Of a stretch of 21,237 nt of DNA, positions 16,135 through 20,998 are shown piece after piece. The number at the start of each line of letters is the position of its first letter. Position 1 is the first letter of the stretch. Made by a program: the position numbers and the translations under genes. This DNA comes from a virus. The DNA lies in the IMG/VR virus record IMGVR_UViG_3300034104_005443, positions 1 to 21,237 of that record. One strand, 5' to 3'. Under the pieces are notes generated by a model. It had not been told where the DNA came from. It searched no databases and saw only the letters and a list, made by a program, of their open reading frames with translations.

Positions 16135-16428
16135 ATGAATTTTTGGGAAAAGCTACATGAGTTTTTGACAGAGTATTCTATCGATACTGGTAATGAACTT
16201 GCTGAGTATAGCTCTAAAGAATTTAAAGACTACAATTATGTCATCACTATTCATAGAGAAGAAGAAGATATCTTCATTATCAATCTTATAGAAACAGATA
16301 AGTGGGAGATGATTCTCGAAATTGCCGAGATAACCGAAAAGGATGTATCAGACATAGTTCAGGGATTAAGTGATAACGAAATCCATCAACTACGTCTAGA
16401 TACATCCAAATGGGATTATGATCTATAG
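16135..16428 (+). CDS. Acidic protein of unknown function
   Basis: A 97-residue acidic protein (many Glu/Asp; MNFWEKLHEFLTEYSID at the start) with alternating helix and beta-like segments (YNYVITIHREEEDIFIINLI). It has only a weak GAAAAGA ribosome-binding site. It is divergent from the 100-residue glycine-zipper gene and its stop overlaps the stop of the converging 184-residue gene by six bases around the palindrome CTATAG. No recognised domain; the acidity could suit a DNA-mimic or inhibitor role, but nothing in the sequence proves that. Confidence 0.7.
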   Translation: MNFWEKLHEFLTEYSIDTGNELAEYSSKEFKDYNYVITIHREEEDIFIINLIETDKWEMILEIAEITEKDVSDIVQGLSDNEIHQLRLDTSKWDYDL

Positions 16429-16977
16429 GTAACTAAGTGTCCCAGGCTTGTTGTCAAGCTCTACACATCCATATGGGCCATAGACAAGAGTTCCAAAGAC
16501 TTCTAGTGCTGTTCTCTCAGAATATTGAGCTGGAACAATTGTAGGTAAGTATTGGTTGACTGCTGCGATGTCTAAATCTTCATGCTTGACCCAATGAGTA
16601 TAGAAGTTATATATCTTTGTATAAGCTCCTAGATCGTATAGCTCTCTACGTAGAGATCTTGGATATTGTGAATAAGTTCCATTGATCAAGATCGCCGTAT
16701 CAAAGAATATGCCATGATCCAAGAAAAGATCAAAGAGAACATACACATCTTCTTTTAGACCTATAAAGGTTTTATTAAGATAATCAGAAGAGAGATGTTC
16801 TTTTAAAGAAGAAGATACTCCCAATGCTCTTAGTGCAGATATCTTTTGGCTAGAGGTATCTGGTAGTAAGAAGATGTCATGATCGTCTTTTAGAAGTGGT
16901 GTGAACTTATTGTACTTGCTATCGTTGAATAGCTTTCGTGAAGCTACGATAATGTTGTCTGATCTTTTATTTTTCAT
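16423..16977 (-). CDS. Protein of unknown function, 184 residues
   Basis: Starts at ATG 16977 with AGGA six bases upstream. Mixed helix/sheet composition with many aromatic residues (VYVLFDLFLDHGIFFDTAIL; YTKIYNFYTHWVKHEDL). No Walker motif, Cys cluster, signal peptide or membrane segment. The stretch PRSLRRELYDLGAY and the length suggest a globular soluble protein. It faces the 97-residue gene end to end and follows a separately promoted 58-residue gene. No family recognised. Confidence 0.72.
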   Translation of the reverse strand: MKNKRSDNIIVASRKLFNDSKYNKFTPLLKDDHDIFLLPDTSSQKISALRALGVSSSLKEHLSSDYLNKTFIGLKEDVYVLFDLFLDHGIFFDTAILINGTYSQYPRSLRRELYDLGAYTKIYNFYTHWVKHEDLDIAAVNQYLPTIVPAQYSERTALEVFGTLVYGPYGCVELDNKPGTLSYL

Positions 16978-17026
16978 TTTATATCCTGTGATTTGTTTGG
17001 CATTATGAGTGGTGTGTACTGTTGAA

Positions 17027-17203
17027 TCAGTAATCGCCGTATCCGTAGTTATCTGAGTCGTAGTCGAAGTCAGAGTAAGCTGATCTATAGGAATCTAATC
17101 CTTGATTAGTATAAGCATCGAGGAAGTCTTGTACTTCTTCTGATGACTCTAGGTTGTAAGCATTCTCTGGATCTATATCTACATTCTTTGGTTTGCGTGG
17201 CAT
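17027..17203 (-). CDS. Small acidic Tyr/Asp-rich protein
   Basis: A 58-residue protein starting at ATG 17203 with AAAGGA upstream. It begins MPRKPKNVDIDPENAYN and ends in an unusual Tyr/Asp/Ser/Gly tail (YSDFDYDSDNYGYGDY), which looks disordered and sticky. A sigma-70-like promoter lies upstream (TTGACA, 17 bases, TAAAGT). Unknown function. Confidence 0.7.
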   Translation of the reverse strand: MPRKPKNVDIDPENAYNLESSEEVQDFLDAYTNQGLDSYRSAYSDFDYDSDNYGYGDY

Positions 17204-17260
17204 TTGTATTTCCTTTGATTTTGGGGGCCCTTTGTGGTCCCTGTTTTGTTTACGTCTGAG

Positions 17261-17289
17261 ACTTTAGTCAGAGTATGTGTGTCTGTCAA
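17261..17289 (-). promoter_or_regulatory. Sigma-70-like promoter for the 58-residue gene
   Basis: Minus-strand TTGACA (17289-17284), 17-base spacer, TAAAGT (17266-17261). The start would be about 50 bases before ATG 17203. The -35 box is perfect, the -10 box fair. Confidence 0.5.
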
Positions 17290-17460
17290 GTCATTTGAGA
17301 GAAAATTTCAGAATTTTTTGTGGCGGATCTTCAAAGGTATATAAGGGTATATAAAGTTCATATTAAGAAAAATATGGGAAAAAATATGAGAGGGTAATAA
17401 TTAATATATATGCGTGTATAGGGCCTTAATTAGCCCACGGGGGTATAGGCCCCCTATAGC
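17290..17460. other. AT-rich gap with competing hairpins
   Basis: No gene seen. The first two thirds are AT-rich. Near the end GGGC/GCCC (17421-17424, 17433-17436) and GGGGG/CCCCC (17439-17443, 17450-17454) form two hairpins, but TATAGGG (17417-17423) can instead pair with CCCTATA (17452-17458), so two folds exclude each other. This marks the entry to the cassette array. Confidence 0.5.
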
Positions 17461-17484
17461 ATATATATATTAAATGTTTTATAG
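17461..17484 (+). promoter_or_regulatory. AT element 1
   Basis: TATATATATTAAATGTTTTA; lacks the CTT of the consensus. Serves the 58-residue gene at 17531. Confidence 0.6.
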
Positions 17485-17530
17485 ACTCAGTAGTTCACCC
17501 AACAGGAAGTAAGTGAACGGAAAGGTAGTC

Positions 17531-17707
17531 ATGTTCAAGAAGTTCATCAACTTAGAGTTGCTTGACGACGCAAAGTACGAAGCAGAGAAGGCTCGTGTCG
17601 CAGCTGCGGCACAGGCAAAGCGTCAGCAGCACAACGAGACAGCAAAGGCAGTGGTTCGCACTGCAAACTTGGCCGTTGTGAAGCCTCTCACAAGTTACGT
17701 CAAGTAA
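17531..17707 (+). CDS. Cassette gene 1: Ala/Lys-rich helical protein
   Basis: 58 residues from ATG 17531 (GAAAGG upstream; a GTG at 17513 is less likely because it lies in the hairpin leader). The protein is one long basic helix, MFKKFINLELLDDAKYEAEK then RVAAAAQAKRQQH, ending with a hydrophobic patch. Codon use is GC-rich (CGT, GCA, AAG), unlike the late block. The leader can form GTTCAC/GTGAAC just before the ribosome-binding site. Unknown function; could bind nucleic acid or a membrane surface. Confidence 0.75.
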   Translation: MFKKFINLELLDDAKYEAEKARVAAAAQAKRQQHNETAKAVVRTANLAVVKPLTSYVK

Positions 17708-17737
17708 CACCCGCATCCTCGACCTTGGTCGGGGTGT
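17707..17737 (+). terminator. 3' hairpin of cassette 1
   Basis: CGACC-TT-GGTCG inside outer arms ACACCC/GGGTGT; begins at the stop codon. Confidence 0.6.
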
Positions 17738-17783
17738 AAGTCGGGTGATTATATGTTGTTAGTCTATTATACATTTTATTTTT

Positions 17784-17812
17784 ATTATTATATCTTTAAA
17801 GATTTTTATGAC
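17784..17812 (+). promoter_or_regulatory. AT element 2
   Basis: TTATTATATCTTTAAAGAT then TTTTTATGAC. The ATG inside it (17808) is in frame with the next gene but belongs to the repeat, so it is not the start. Confidence 0.6.
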
Positions 17813-17846
17813 GTCTTTATTCCCTATTAGTAGTATTGGAGTACTC

Positions 17847-18032
17847 ATGAACATTTTCGTCGCAATTTACACCATTGTTGCATTCTTCCTTACCAAAGGA
17901 ATTTGGATGCTCGGCGCGTACTACTTGGTTACCAAGCTAGTTCCAGTTCTTCGCGGACTCGACTATTCTTTCTTCAAGTCTGAAGAAGATGTTGAGTTGT
18001 CGGCTGAAGAAGCTGACGACTGGTACCGCTAG
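17847..18032 (+). CDS. Cassette gene 2: small membrane protein
   Basis: 61 residues from ATG 17847, preceded by TTGGAG. A transmembrane segment spans about residues 4-29 (FVAIYTIVAFFLTKGIW, then MLGAYYLVTKLV), followed by an acidic C-terminal tail (SEEDVELSAEEADDWYR). Probably an inner-membrane peptide with the tail in the cytoplasm by the positive-inside rule around K/R residues at 35-40. The in-frame ATG at 17808 was rejected because that ATGAC is part of the repeated element. Possible role in superinfection exclusion or host takeover is inference. Confidence 0.75.
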   Translation: MNIFVAIYTIVAFFLTKGIWMLGAYYLVTKLVPVLRGLDYSFFKSEEDVELSAEEADDWYR

Positions 18033-18042
18033 TACTGTGGCT

Positions 18043-18060
18043 CCCCCTCGTTAGAGGGGG
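18043..18060 (+). terminator. 3' hairpin of cassette 2
   Basis: CCCCCTC-GTTA-GAGGGGG, a perfect 7-bp stem with GNRA-like tetraloop, ten bases after the stop. Confidence 0.65.
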
Positions 18061-18072
18061 GTAAGTCCACTT

Positions 18073-18115
18073 GATTATATATCTTTATTATTTATTTTTT
18101 TAAATTTTTTGTCGA
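18073..18115 (+). promoter_or_regulatory. AT element 3
   Basis: Long form: GATTATATATCTTTATTATT, then TATTTTTTTAAATTTTTT and GTCGACTG. Confidence 0.6.
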
Positions 18116-18132
18116 CTGAAAGGAGTTCCCTT

Positions 18133-18282
18133 ATGGAATTCAAGCGACACAATGGCTACTACCAAGGTACGTGGCACATTCGTTTGGGTCGGTTGTACAT
18201 CATCCGTCACAGCACTCATCCAATCAACGAGCCTTACAAGCCATTCGTAATTGAGTGGTGGTCCAAGGGGTTCAAGGCGTAA
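18133..18282 (+). CDS. Cassette gene 3: small basic protein with a normally read CGG
   Basis: 49 residues from ATG 18133, with GAAAGGAG upstream. The protein (MEFKRHNGYYQGTWHIRLGR, then LYIIRHSTHP and VIEWWSKGFKA) is basic and aromatic, possibly a small beta protein. It contains the only in-frame CGG on the plus strand (codon 20, followed by TTG). Here +1 reading would stop after 18 codons at 18250, while normal reading reaches the TAA that sits in the 3' hairpin, as in other cassettes. So CGG is most likely Arg in this gene, in contrast to the late block. Function unknown. Confidence 0.72.
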   Translation: MEFKRHNGYYQGTWHIRLGRLYIIRHSTHPINEPYKPFVIEWWSKGFKA

Positions 18283-18288
18283 GCCTTG
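18273..18288 (+). terminator. 3' hairpin of cassette 3
   Basis: CAAGGC-GTAA-GCCTTG; the stop codon TAA lies in the loop. Confidence 0.65.
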
Positions 18289-18299
18289 GACTCTTTGTT

Positions 18300-18336
18300 T
18301 ATTATATATCTTTATTATATTAAATGTTTTTATGAC
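18300..18336 (+). promoter_or_regulatory. AT element 4
   Basis: TATTATATATCTTTATTATA then TTAAATGTTTTTATGAC. Confidence 0.6.
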
Positions 18337-18358
18337 AGCATTAGAGTTAGGAGAACTC

Positions 18359-18487
18359 ATGAGTTATTGGCAGGCTTACAAGAAAGTGTTAAAGGTTAAT
18401 TCAATCTTTACGCTTTGTGTATTAGGTTGTTTGTTTGTTGTTGGTCTTGTTTTGGGCAAGATCGAAGATGGCAAGTCCCCTGAATAA
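18359..18487 (+). CDS. Cassette gene 4: small membrane protein
   Basis: 42 residues from ATG 18359. The ribosome-binding site AGGAG sits in the loop of a hairpin GAGTT-AGGAG-AACTC directly before the ATG. A single transmembrane segment covers about residues 15-33 (IFTLCVLGCLFVVGLVLGK), after a basic N-terminus (YKKVLKV). The short tail is KIEDGKSPE. Unknown function. Confidence 0.72.
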   Translation: MSYWQAYKKVLKVNSIFTLCVLGCLFVVGLVLGKIEDGKSPE

Positions 18488-18495
18488 GGGGGCTT
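18473..18495 (+). terminator. 3' hairpin of cassette 4
   Basis: AAGTCCCCT/AGGGGGCTT, nine pairs with one G-U; stop TAA in or beside the loop. Confidence 0.65.
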
Positions 18496-18503
18496 AGCCT
18501 ACC

Positions 18504-18536
18504 TTATTATATATACTTATTAAATGTTTTTATGAC
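18504..18536 (+). promoter_or_regulatory. AT element 5
   Basis: TTATTATATATACTTATTAA then ATGTTTTTATGAC. Confidence 0.6.
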
Positions 18537-18557
18537 GTTCATTAGTTAGGAGTTATT

Positions 18558-18719
18558 ATGTTCGTTTATTTACCCGTTTTATTGATTGTTATTGGAATTC
18601 CTGCGATTTTGCTTTTGATCACTCTTGAGGACTTGTACTGGTATCGCCAGTGGTCCCGCAAGCGTATGGTCAAGCGTTATCGCAAGGACATTACACAATC
18701 TCGTAGGCACTTCCGTTAA
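18558..18719 (+). CDS. Cassette gene 5: membrane anchor with basic tail
   Basis: 53 residues from ATG 18558 (TTAGGAG upstream). An N-terminal transmembrane helix (VYLPVLLIVIGIPAILLLI, residues about 3-21) is followed by a strongly basic cytoplasmic tail (YRQWSRKRMVKRYRKD...RRHFR). Arg codons are CGT/CGC plus AGG, no CGG. The tail could bind RNA, DNA or acidic phospholipids. Unknown function. Confidence 0.72.
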   Translation: MFVYLPVLLIVIGIPAILLLITLEDLYWYRQWSRKRMVKRYRKDITQSRRHFR

Positions 18720-18729
18720 GGAGGTGCTT
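18705..18729 (+). terminator. 3' hairpin of cassette 5
   Basis: AGGCACTTCC/GGAGGTGCTT with G-U pairs; GTTAA loop holds the stop codon TAA. Confidence 0.6.
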
Positions 18730-18734
18730 ATTTA

Positions 18735-18781
18735 CTTATTATATTTATTTATTTATATTTACCTTTAAATGTCTTTATGAC
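18735..18781 (+). promoter_or_regulatory. AT element 6
   Basis: Extended copy: TTATTATATTTATTTATTTA, then CTTTAAATGTCTTTATGAC. Confidence 0.55.
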
Positions 18782-18820
18782 AGAGTTCCGAAACAGAAGT
18801 AGGAATGATGAAAGGTAATT

Positions 18821-19018
18821 ATGTCAGTAGATCTAACTAAGCCATGGTATTACAGCGTGGCTGGTGAAACATGTATTGGTTGGTGCGGGAATGACCTTTG
18901 GTTCACTTCACGTTCCACCGGAGGCGATGCCTCCGATTCATTGCAGGTCAGCATGCCAACTGACCCACAAAGTCTCGATCTTATCGAGCAGTGGGTCCGC
19001 ACCATGCGTGCTCGTTAG
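18821..19018 (+). CDS. Cassette gene 6: small soluble protein
   Basis: 65 residues from ATG 18821 (GAAAGG, seven bases upstream). The N-terminal half is Trp/Gly-rich with beta-like pattern (KPWYYSVAGETCIGWCGND, LWFTSRSTGG); the C-terminal half is a helix (DPQSLDLIEQWVRTMRAR). GC-rich codons. The leader can form TTCC/GGAA before the ribosome-binding site. No family recognised. Confidence 0.72.
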   Translation: MSVDLTKPWYYSVAGETCIGWCGNDLWFTSRSTGGDASDSLQVSMPTDPQSLDLIEQWVRTMRAR

Positions 19019-19041
19019 TCCTATCCATCCCCTATCAGTCG

Positions 19042-19063
19042 CCCACCTCCTATTGGAGGTGGG
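19042..19063 (+). terminator. 3' hairpin of cassette 6
   Basis: CCCACCTCC-TATT-GGAGGTGGG, a perfect 9-bp stem 23 bases after the stop. Confidence 0.65.
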
Positions 19064-19072
19064 TGACATTCT

Positions 19073-19116
19073 GATTATATATCTTTATTATTTATTTTTT
19101 TAAATTTTTTAGTGAC
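19073..19116 (+). promoter_or_regulatory. AT element 7
   Basis: Long form almost identical to element 3: GATTATATATCTTTATTATT, then TTTTTTTAAATTTTTTAGTGAC. Confidence 0.6.
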
Positions 19117-19130
19117 TGAAAGGAGTCGTT

Positions 19131-19262
19131 ATGTGGATGAATGAAGAATTAGAGAATGAAGAAGAAGTAGCTAAGTGTGATAAGTGTGGTAATTTTAAGA
19201 GTGAAAGTGTTTTGTGGTGGATTAATATGAGTGAATGTAGTGAATGTAATGGAAAGGATTAA
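19131..19262 (+). CDS. Cassette gene 7: C-depleted zinc-ribbon protein
   Basis: 43 residues from ATG 19131. The ribosome-binding site lies in the loop of GACT-GAAAGG-AGTC. Two CxxC pairs (C16/C19, C36/C39) make a minimal zinc ribbon after a very acidic N-terminus (NEELENEEE). The coding strand has a single cytosine in 132 bases; accordingly there is no Pro, Thr, His or Gln. Unknown function. Confidence 0.75.
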   Translation: MWMNEELENEEEVAKCDKCGNFKSESVLWWINMSECSECNGKD

Positions 19263-19278
19263 GGCGCGTTTGCGCTTT
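19261..19278 (+). terminator. 3' hairpin of cassette 7
   Basis: AAGGCGC-GTTT-GCGCTTT starting at the last bases of the stop codon. Confidence 0.6.
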
Positions 19279-19288
19279 AGTTCTTCCT

Positions 19289-19325
19289 GATTATATCTCT
19301 TTATTATATTTTAAATGCTTTATAG
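19289..19325 (+). promoter_or_regulatory. AT element 8
   Basis: GATTATATCTCTTTATTATA, then TTTTAAATGCTTTATAGA. Confidence 0.6.
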
Positions 19326-19340
19326 ATAGAAAGGAATGTA

Positions 19341-19571
19341 ATGAGTTTGTATAGTGAAATGCATGATTATGAAGAAGAAGAGTGTGTTTGTAAGTTGTGT
19401 GAAGAAAAGTATGTTGGATTTGTGATGTTTAGAAGTAGTATTTGTTTTGATTGTAAAGGAAAAGAAAGTATTGGTATTGTTGTAAAGTTTTGTAGATTGT
19501 GTGATGAAGAGTTTGTAATTGATGGTGGAAATATTAAGAGAAGAATTTGTATTAGTTGTTTGAATAGTTGA
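19341..19571 (+). CDS. Cassette gene 8: double zinc-ribbon protein, almost no cytosine
   Basis: 76 residues from ATG 19341 (GAAAGGAATGTA upstream). Two zinc-ribbon-like units: C17/C20 with C35/C38, and C51/C54 with C70/C73, plus C15. The 231-base coding strand contains one cytosine only (in CAT). Ser is AGT, Arg AGA, Leu TTG, and the protein lacks Pro, Thr, Gln and Ala. The stop lies 24 bases before a hairpin. Probably a nucleic-acid or RNA-polymerase binding mini-protein, but this is inference. Confidence 0.75.
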   Translation: MSLYSEMHDYEEEECVCKLCEEKYVGFVMFRSSICFDCKGKESIGIVVKFCRLCDEEFVIDGGNIKRRICISCLNS

Positions 19572-19582
19572 AGGGATGATGG

Positions 19583-19600
19583 ATTGCGCGTAAGCGTAAT
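19583..19600 (+). terminator. 3' hairpin of cassette 8
   Basis: ATTGCGC-GTAA-GCGTAAT with one G-U pair. Confidence 0.55.
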
Positions 19601-19610
19601 TCATTTTCCT

Positions 19611-19643
19611 GATTATATATTTTTCTTTAAATATTATAGCGAC
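19611..19643 (+). promoter_or_regulatory. AT element 9
   Basis: GATTATATATTTTTCTTTAA then ATATTATAGCGAC. Confidence 0.6.
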
Positions 19644-19657
19644 TGAAAGGAGTCGTT

Positions 19658-19891
19658 GTGAATTGTTGTTCATGTATATGTGCAGACATGTGCGATTGTC
19701 TTTGTCAGGAATGCGAGTCCATTCGTAAAGCTTGGTCTATTAAGCTTAACGCTTGGATTATGGACCAGCGCATGGAATACTATGAGAAACATCCTAACAA
19801 TCTTCAGAGGGTTGTTGTTTCTATTCCTATTTCTGACCATGACTGCACTGCTGCAGTTGGGCATTTGTGCCCTGTCTGTGAACCGTTTTAG
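19658..19891 (+). CDS. Cassette gene 9: Cys-rich protein
   Basis: 77 residues from GTG 19658, with the ribosome-binding site in the loop of CGACT-GAAAGG-AGTCG. Eight Cys occur in the first 19 residues (MNCCSCICADMCDCLCQEC) and three more near the end (C63, C71, C74). The middle is a helix (IRKAWSIKLNAWIMDQRMEY). Such density suggests a metal cluster with both ends contributing ligands. Normal C content at the DNA level, unlike genes 7 and 8. Unknown function. Confidence 0.75.
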   Translation: MNCCSCICADMCDCLCQECESIRKAWSIKLNAWIMDQRMEYYEKHPNNLQRVVVSIPISDHDCTAAVGHLCPVCEPF

Positions 19892-19898
19892 TACGGTT
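19881..19898 (+). terminator. 3' hairpin of cassette 9
   Basis: AACCGT-TTTAGT-ACGGTT; stop TAG lies in the loop. Confidence 0.65.
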
Positions 19899-19908
19899 TG
19901 CAGACATT

Positions 19909-19940
19909 AGTATTATACTTTTTTTAAATTTTATACCGAC
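19909..19940 (+). promoter_or_regulatory. AT element 10
   Basis: TAGTATTATACTTTTTTTAA then ATTTTATACCGAC. Confidence 0.55.
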
Positions 19941-19955
19941 CTAAGGAGGGTTATT

Positions 19956-20093
19956 ATGGCAGAGTATTACGAAGATTTTTATCTCGTTAATCACACTGAT
20001 TATTACTGTTACGTTTGTCGTACTCAGATTGAATTTTCTGAGTGCGACTGCACGCGATCAATTGACGCTTTAGTCGATGGGGACGAGTCTTAA
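19956..20093 (+). CDS. Cassette gene 10: small acidic Cys protein
   Basis: 45 residues from ATG 19956, with TAAGGAG in the loop of GACC/GGTT. Four Cys (C18, C21, C30, C32: YCYVCRT and ECDCT) may form a metal site; the N-terminus is Tyr/Asp/Glu-rich and the C-terminus acidic (DALVDGDES). Unknown function. Confidence 0.72.
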   Translation: MAEYYEDFYLVNHTDYYCYVCRTQIEFSECDCTRSIDALVDGDES

Positions 20094-20102
20094 CGGACTC
20101 GT
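20083..20102 (+). terminator. 3' hairpin of cassette 10
   Basis: ACGAGTC-TTAACG-GACTCGT; stop TAA lies in the loop. Confidence 0.65.
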
Positions 20103-20111
20103 TATTCCCAT

Positions 20112-20144
20112 CTTTATTATATATTTTTTAAATTTTTTATTGAC
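20112..20144 (+). promoter_or_regulatory. AT element 11
   Basis: TTTATTATATATTTTTTAAA then TTTTTTATTGAC. Confidence 0.6.
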
Positions 20145-20158
20145 TGAAAGGATTTGTT

Positions 20159-20266
20159 ATGTATTGGCCTATTAGAAAAAATAAGTACGACAACACCTAT
20201 GAGTTTGTTTGGAAGAACAAATTTGGGTGGAACAGTCGTACCATTTGGGGTTGGTGGCGCTTTTAG
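20159..20266 (+). CDS. Cassette gene 11: Trp/Lys-rich micro-protein
   Basis: 35 residues from ATG 20159 (GAAAGGA upstream). The product (MYWPIRKNKYDNTYEFVWKN then KFGWNSRTIWGWWRF) is basic with six Trp, most in the last half, like a membrane-surface or antimicrobial-type peptide. Its stop lies in the loop of a strong terminator, supporting that this frame is translated. Function unknown. Confidence 0.68.
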   Translation: MYWPIRKNKYDNTYEFVWKNKFGWNSRTIWGWWRF

Positions 20267-20283
20267 CGTTACCCCCCTTTTTT
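20247..20283 (+). terminator. Intrinsic terminator of cassette 11
   Basis: GGGG plus GGTGGCGC pair with GCGTTACC plus CCCC, followed by six T; stop TAG is in the loop. A textbook rho-independent form. Confidence 0.75.
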
Positions 20284-20284
20284 C

Positions 20285-20311
20285 TTATATATCTTTAAAT
20301 ATTTTAGTGAC
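20285..20311 (+). promoter_or_regulatory. AT element 12
   Basis: TTATATATCTTTAAATATTT then TAGTGAC. Confidence 0.6.
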
Positions 20312-20336
20312 ACTACGATACACTGAGGAGGTGAAC

Positions 20337-20447
20337 ATGAAGTCAGTCACTTGTGAACAATGCGGTCAAACTGCAGAACTTGACATTGACGCGGAAGATT
20401 ACTGCGCAGAAGCGGAGTGGGCTTACGAACACTCTGAGTGTAAGTAA
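20337..20447 (+). CDS. Cassette gene 12: micro zinc-ribbon protein
   Basis: 36 residues from ATG 20337, with a strong GAGGAGGTG ribosome-binding site. C6/C9 (TCEQCG) plus C23 and C35 could hold one metal. Acidic overall. Longer upstream frames through 20154 cross the previous terminator and are rejected. Unknown function. Confidence 0.72.
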   Translation: MKSVTCEQCGQTAELDIDAEDYCAEAEWAYEHSECK

Positions 20448-20453
20448 CGCGTT

Positions 20454-20485
20454 AGTCCTGCCCTTTTAGGGTAAGGACTTTTTTT
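20454..20485 (+). terminator. Intrinsic terminator of cassette 12
   Basis: AGTCCT and CCCT pair with AGGG and AGGACT, followed by seven T. Strong rho-independent form. Confidence 0.75.
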
Positions 20486-20513
20486 ATTATATATTTTTAA
20501 ATGTTTTACCGAC
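20484..20513 (+). promoter_or_regulatory. AT element 13
   Basis: TTATTATATATTTTTAAATG then TTTTACCGAC; begins within the terminator's T run. Confidence 0.6.
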
Positions 20514-20528
20514 CGAAGGAGGGTTATC

Positions 20529-20705
20529 ATGTCAGAAGAAACAGTATTCCTGGTTGATCGTGAGCTTGATCACGTTATCAACTATGGCACTTTGTCTGAA
20601 ATGATCCAGCAATTGGATCAGAGCTACGGCAACTTGTTTGTCGTTAGCTACCAGGACTTGTCTGCCTCTATGAAGGCACAGGTACCGGAATTTGGTTCAG
20701 CTTAG
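20529..20705 (+). CDS. Cassette gene 13: small acidic protein
   Basis: 58 residues from ATG 20529, with GAAGGAG in the loop of GACC/GGTT. The protein (MSEETVFLVDRELDHVINYG, then LSEMIQQLDQSYGNLFVVSY) looks like a compact beta-alpha-beta fold, without Cys. Unknown function. Confidence 0.72.
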   Translation: MSEETVFLVDRELDHVINYGTLSEMIQQLDQSYGNLFVVSYQDLSASMKAQVPEFGSA

Positions 20706-20713
20706 GCTGGACT
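20694..20713 (+). terminator. 3' hairpin of cassette 13
   Basis: GGTTCAGC-TTAG-GCTGGACT with G-U pairs; stop TAG in the loop. Confidence 0.6.
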
Positions 20714-20721
20714 ATTTTCTT

Positions 20722-20753
20722 CTATTATAGATCTTTAAATTTTTTATAGCGAC
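20722..20753 (+). promoter_or_regulatory. AT element 14
   Basis: CTATTATAGATCTTTAAATT then TTTTATAGCGAC. Confidence 0.6.
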
Positions 20754-20767
20754 TGAAAGGAGTTGTT

Positions 20768-20941
20768 GTGAGATTGTTTATTTATGATGAAGAAGTTGTT
20801 TGTGAGAAATGTATGGTTAATGAACATGATTTTAATGAAGGTTATGGTTTAACTGATGTTGAAGTTGAAAGAGCTTTATGTGAGCTTGAACCGGCAATTG
20901 CTGGTGATGTATGTTCTATTTGTGGAGTTGGCTCGGCTTAG
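20768..20941 (+). CDS. Cassette gene 14: acidic zinc-ribbon protein
   Basis: 57 residues from GTG 20768, with the ribosome-binding site in the loop of CGACT-GAAAGG-AGTTG. Two CxxC pairs (C12/C15, C49/C52) plus C38 suggest one zinc ribbon around an acidic helix (LTDVEVERALCELEP). The first 120 coding bases hold only a few cytosines, a milder form of the depletion in genes 7 and 8. Unknown function. Confidence 0.72.
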   Translation: MRLFIYDEEVVCEKCMVNEHDFNEGYGLTDVEVERALCELEPAIAGDVCSICGVGSA

Positions 20942-20948
20942 GCTGAGT
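20931..20948 (+). terminator. 3' hairpin of cassette 14
   Basis: GCTCGGC-TTAG-GCTGAGT; stop TAG in the loop. Confidence 0.6.
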
Positions 20949-20950
20949 TA

Positions 20951-20998
20951 ACACCACTATTTATTATATATATTTATCTTTAAATGTTAGAGTGGTGT
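20951..20998. repeat. Inverted repeat flanking AT element 15
   Basis: ACACCACT (20951-20958) and AGTGGTGT (20991-20998) are perfect 8-base inverted copies on both sides of the element, unlike other copies. Confidence 0.5.
20960..20990 (+). promoter_or_regulatory. AT element 15
   Basis: TTTATTATATATATTTATCT then TTAAATGTTAG; drives a non-coding unit. Confidence 0.6.

Noticed and set aside
17808-17846. Upstream ATG for cassette gene 2
   Set aside because: This ATGAC belongs to the repeated AT element and occurs in other copies that do not start genes.
19320-19673. 117-codon minus-strand frame rich in Thr, Asn and Ile
   Set aside because: A by-product of the cytosine-free plus-strand genes 7 and 8, which leave few stop codons on the opposite strand.
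20154-20447. 97-codon plus-strand frame
   Set aside because: It runs through a strong terminator and out of frame over gene 11; only its last 36 codons, from ATG 20337, are a real gene.
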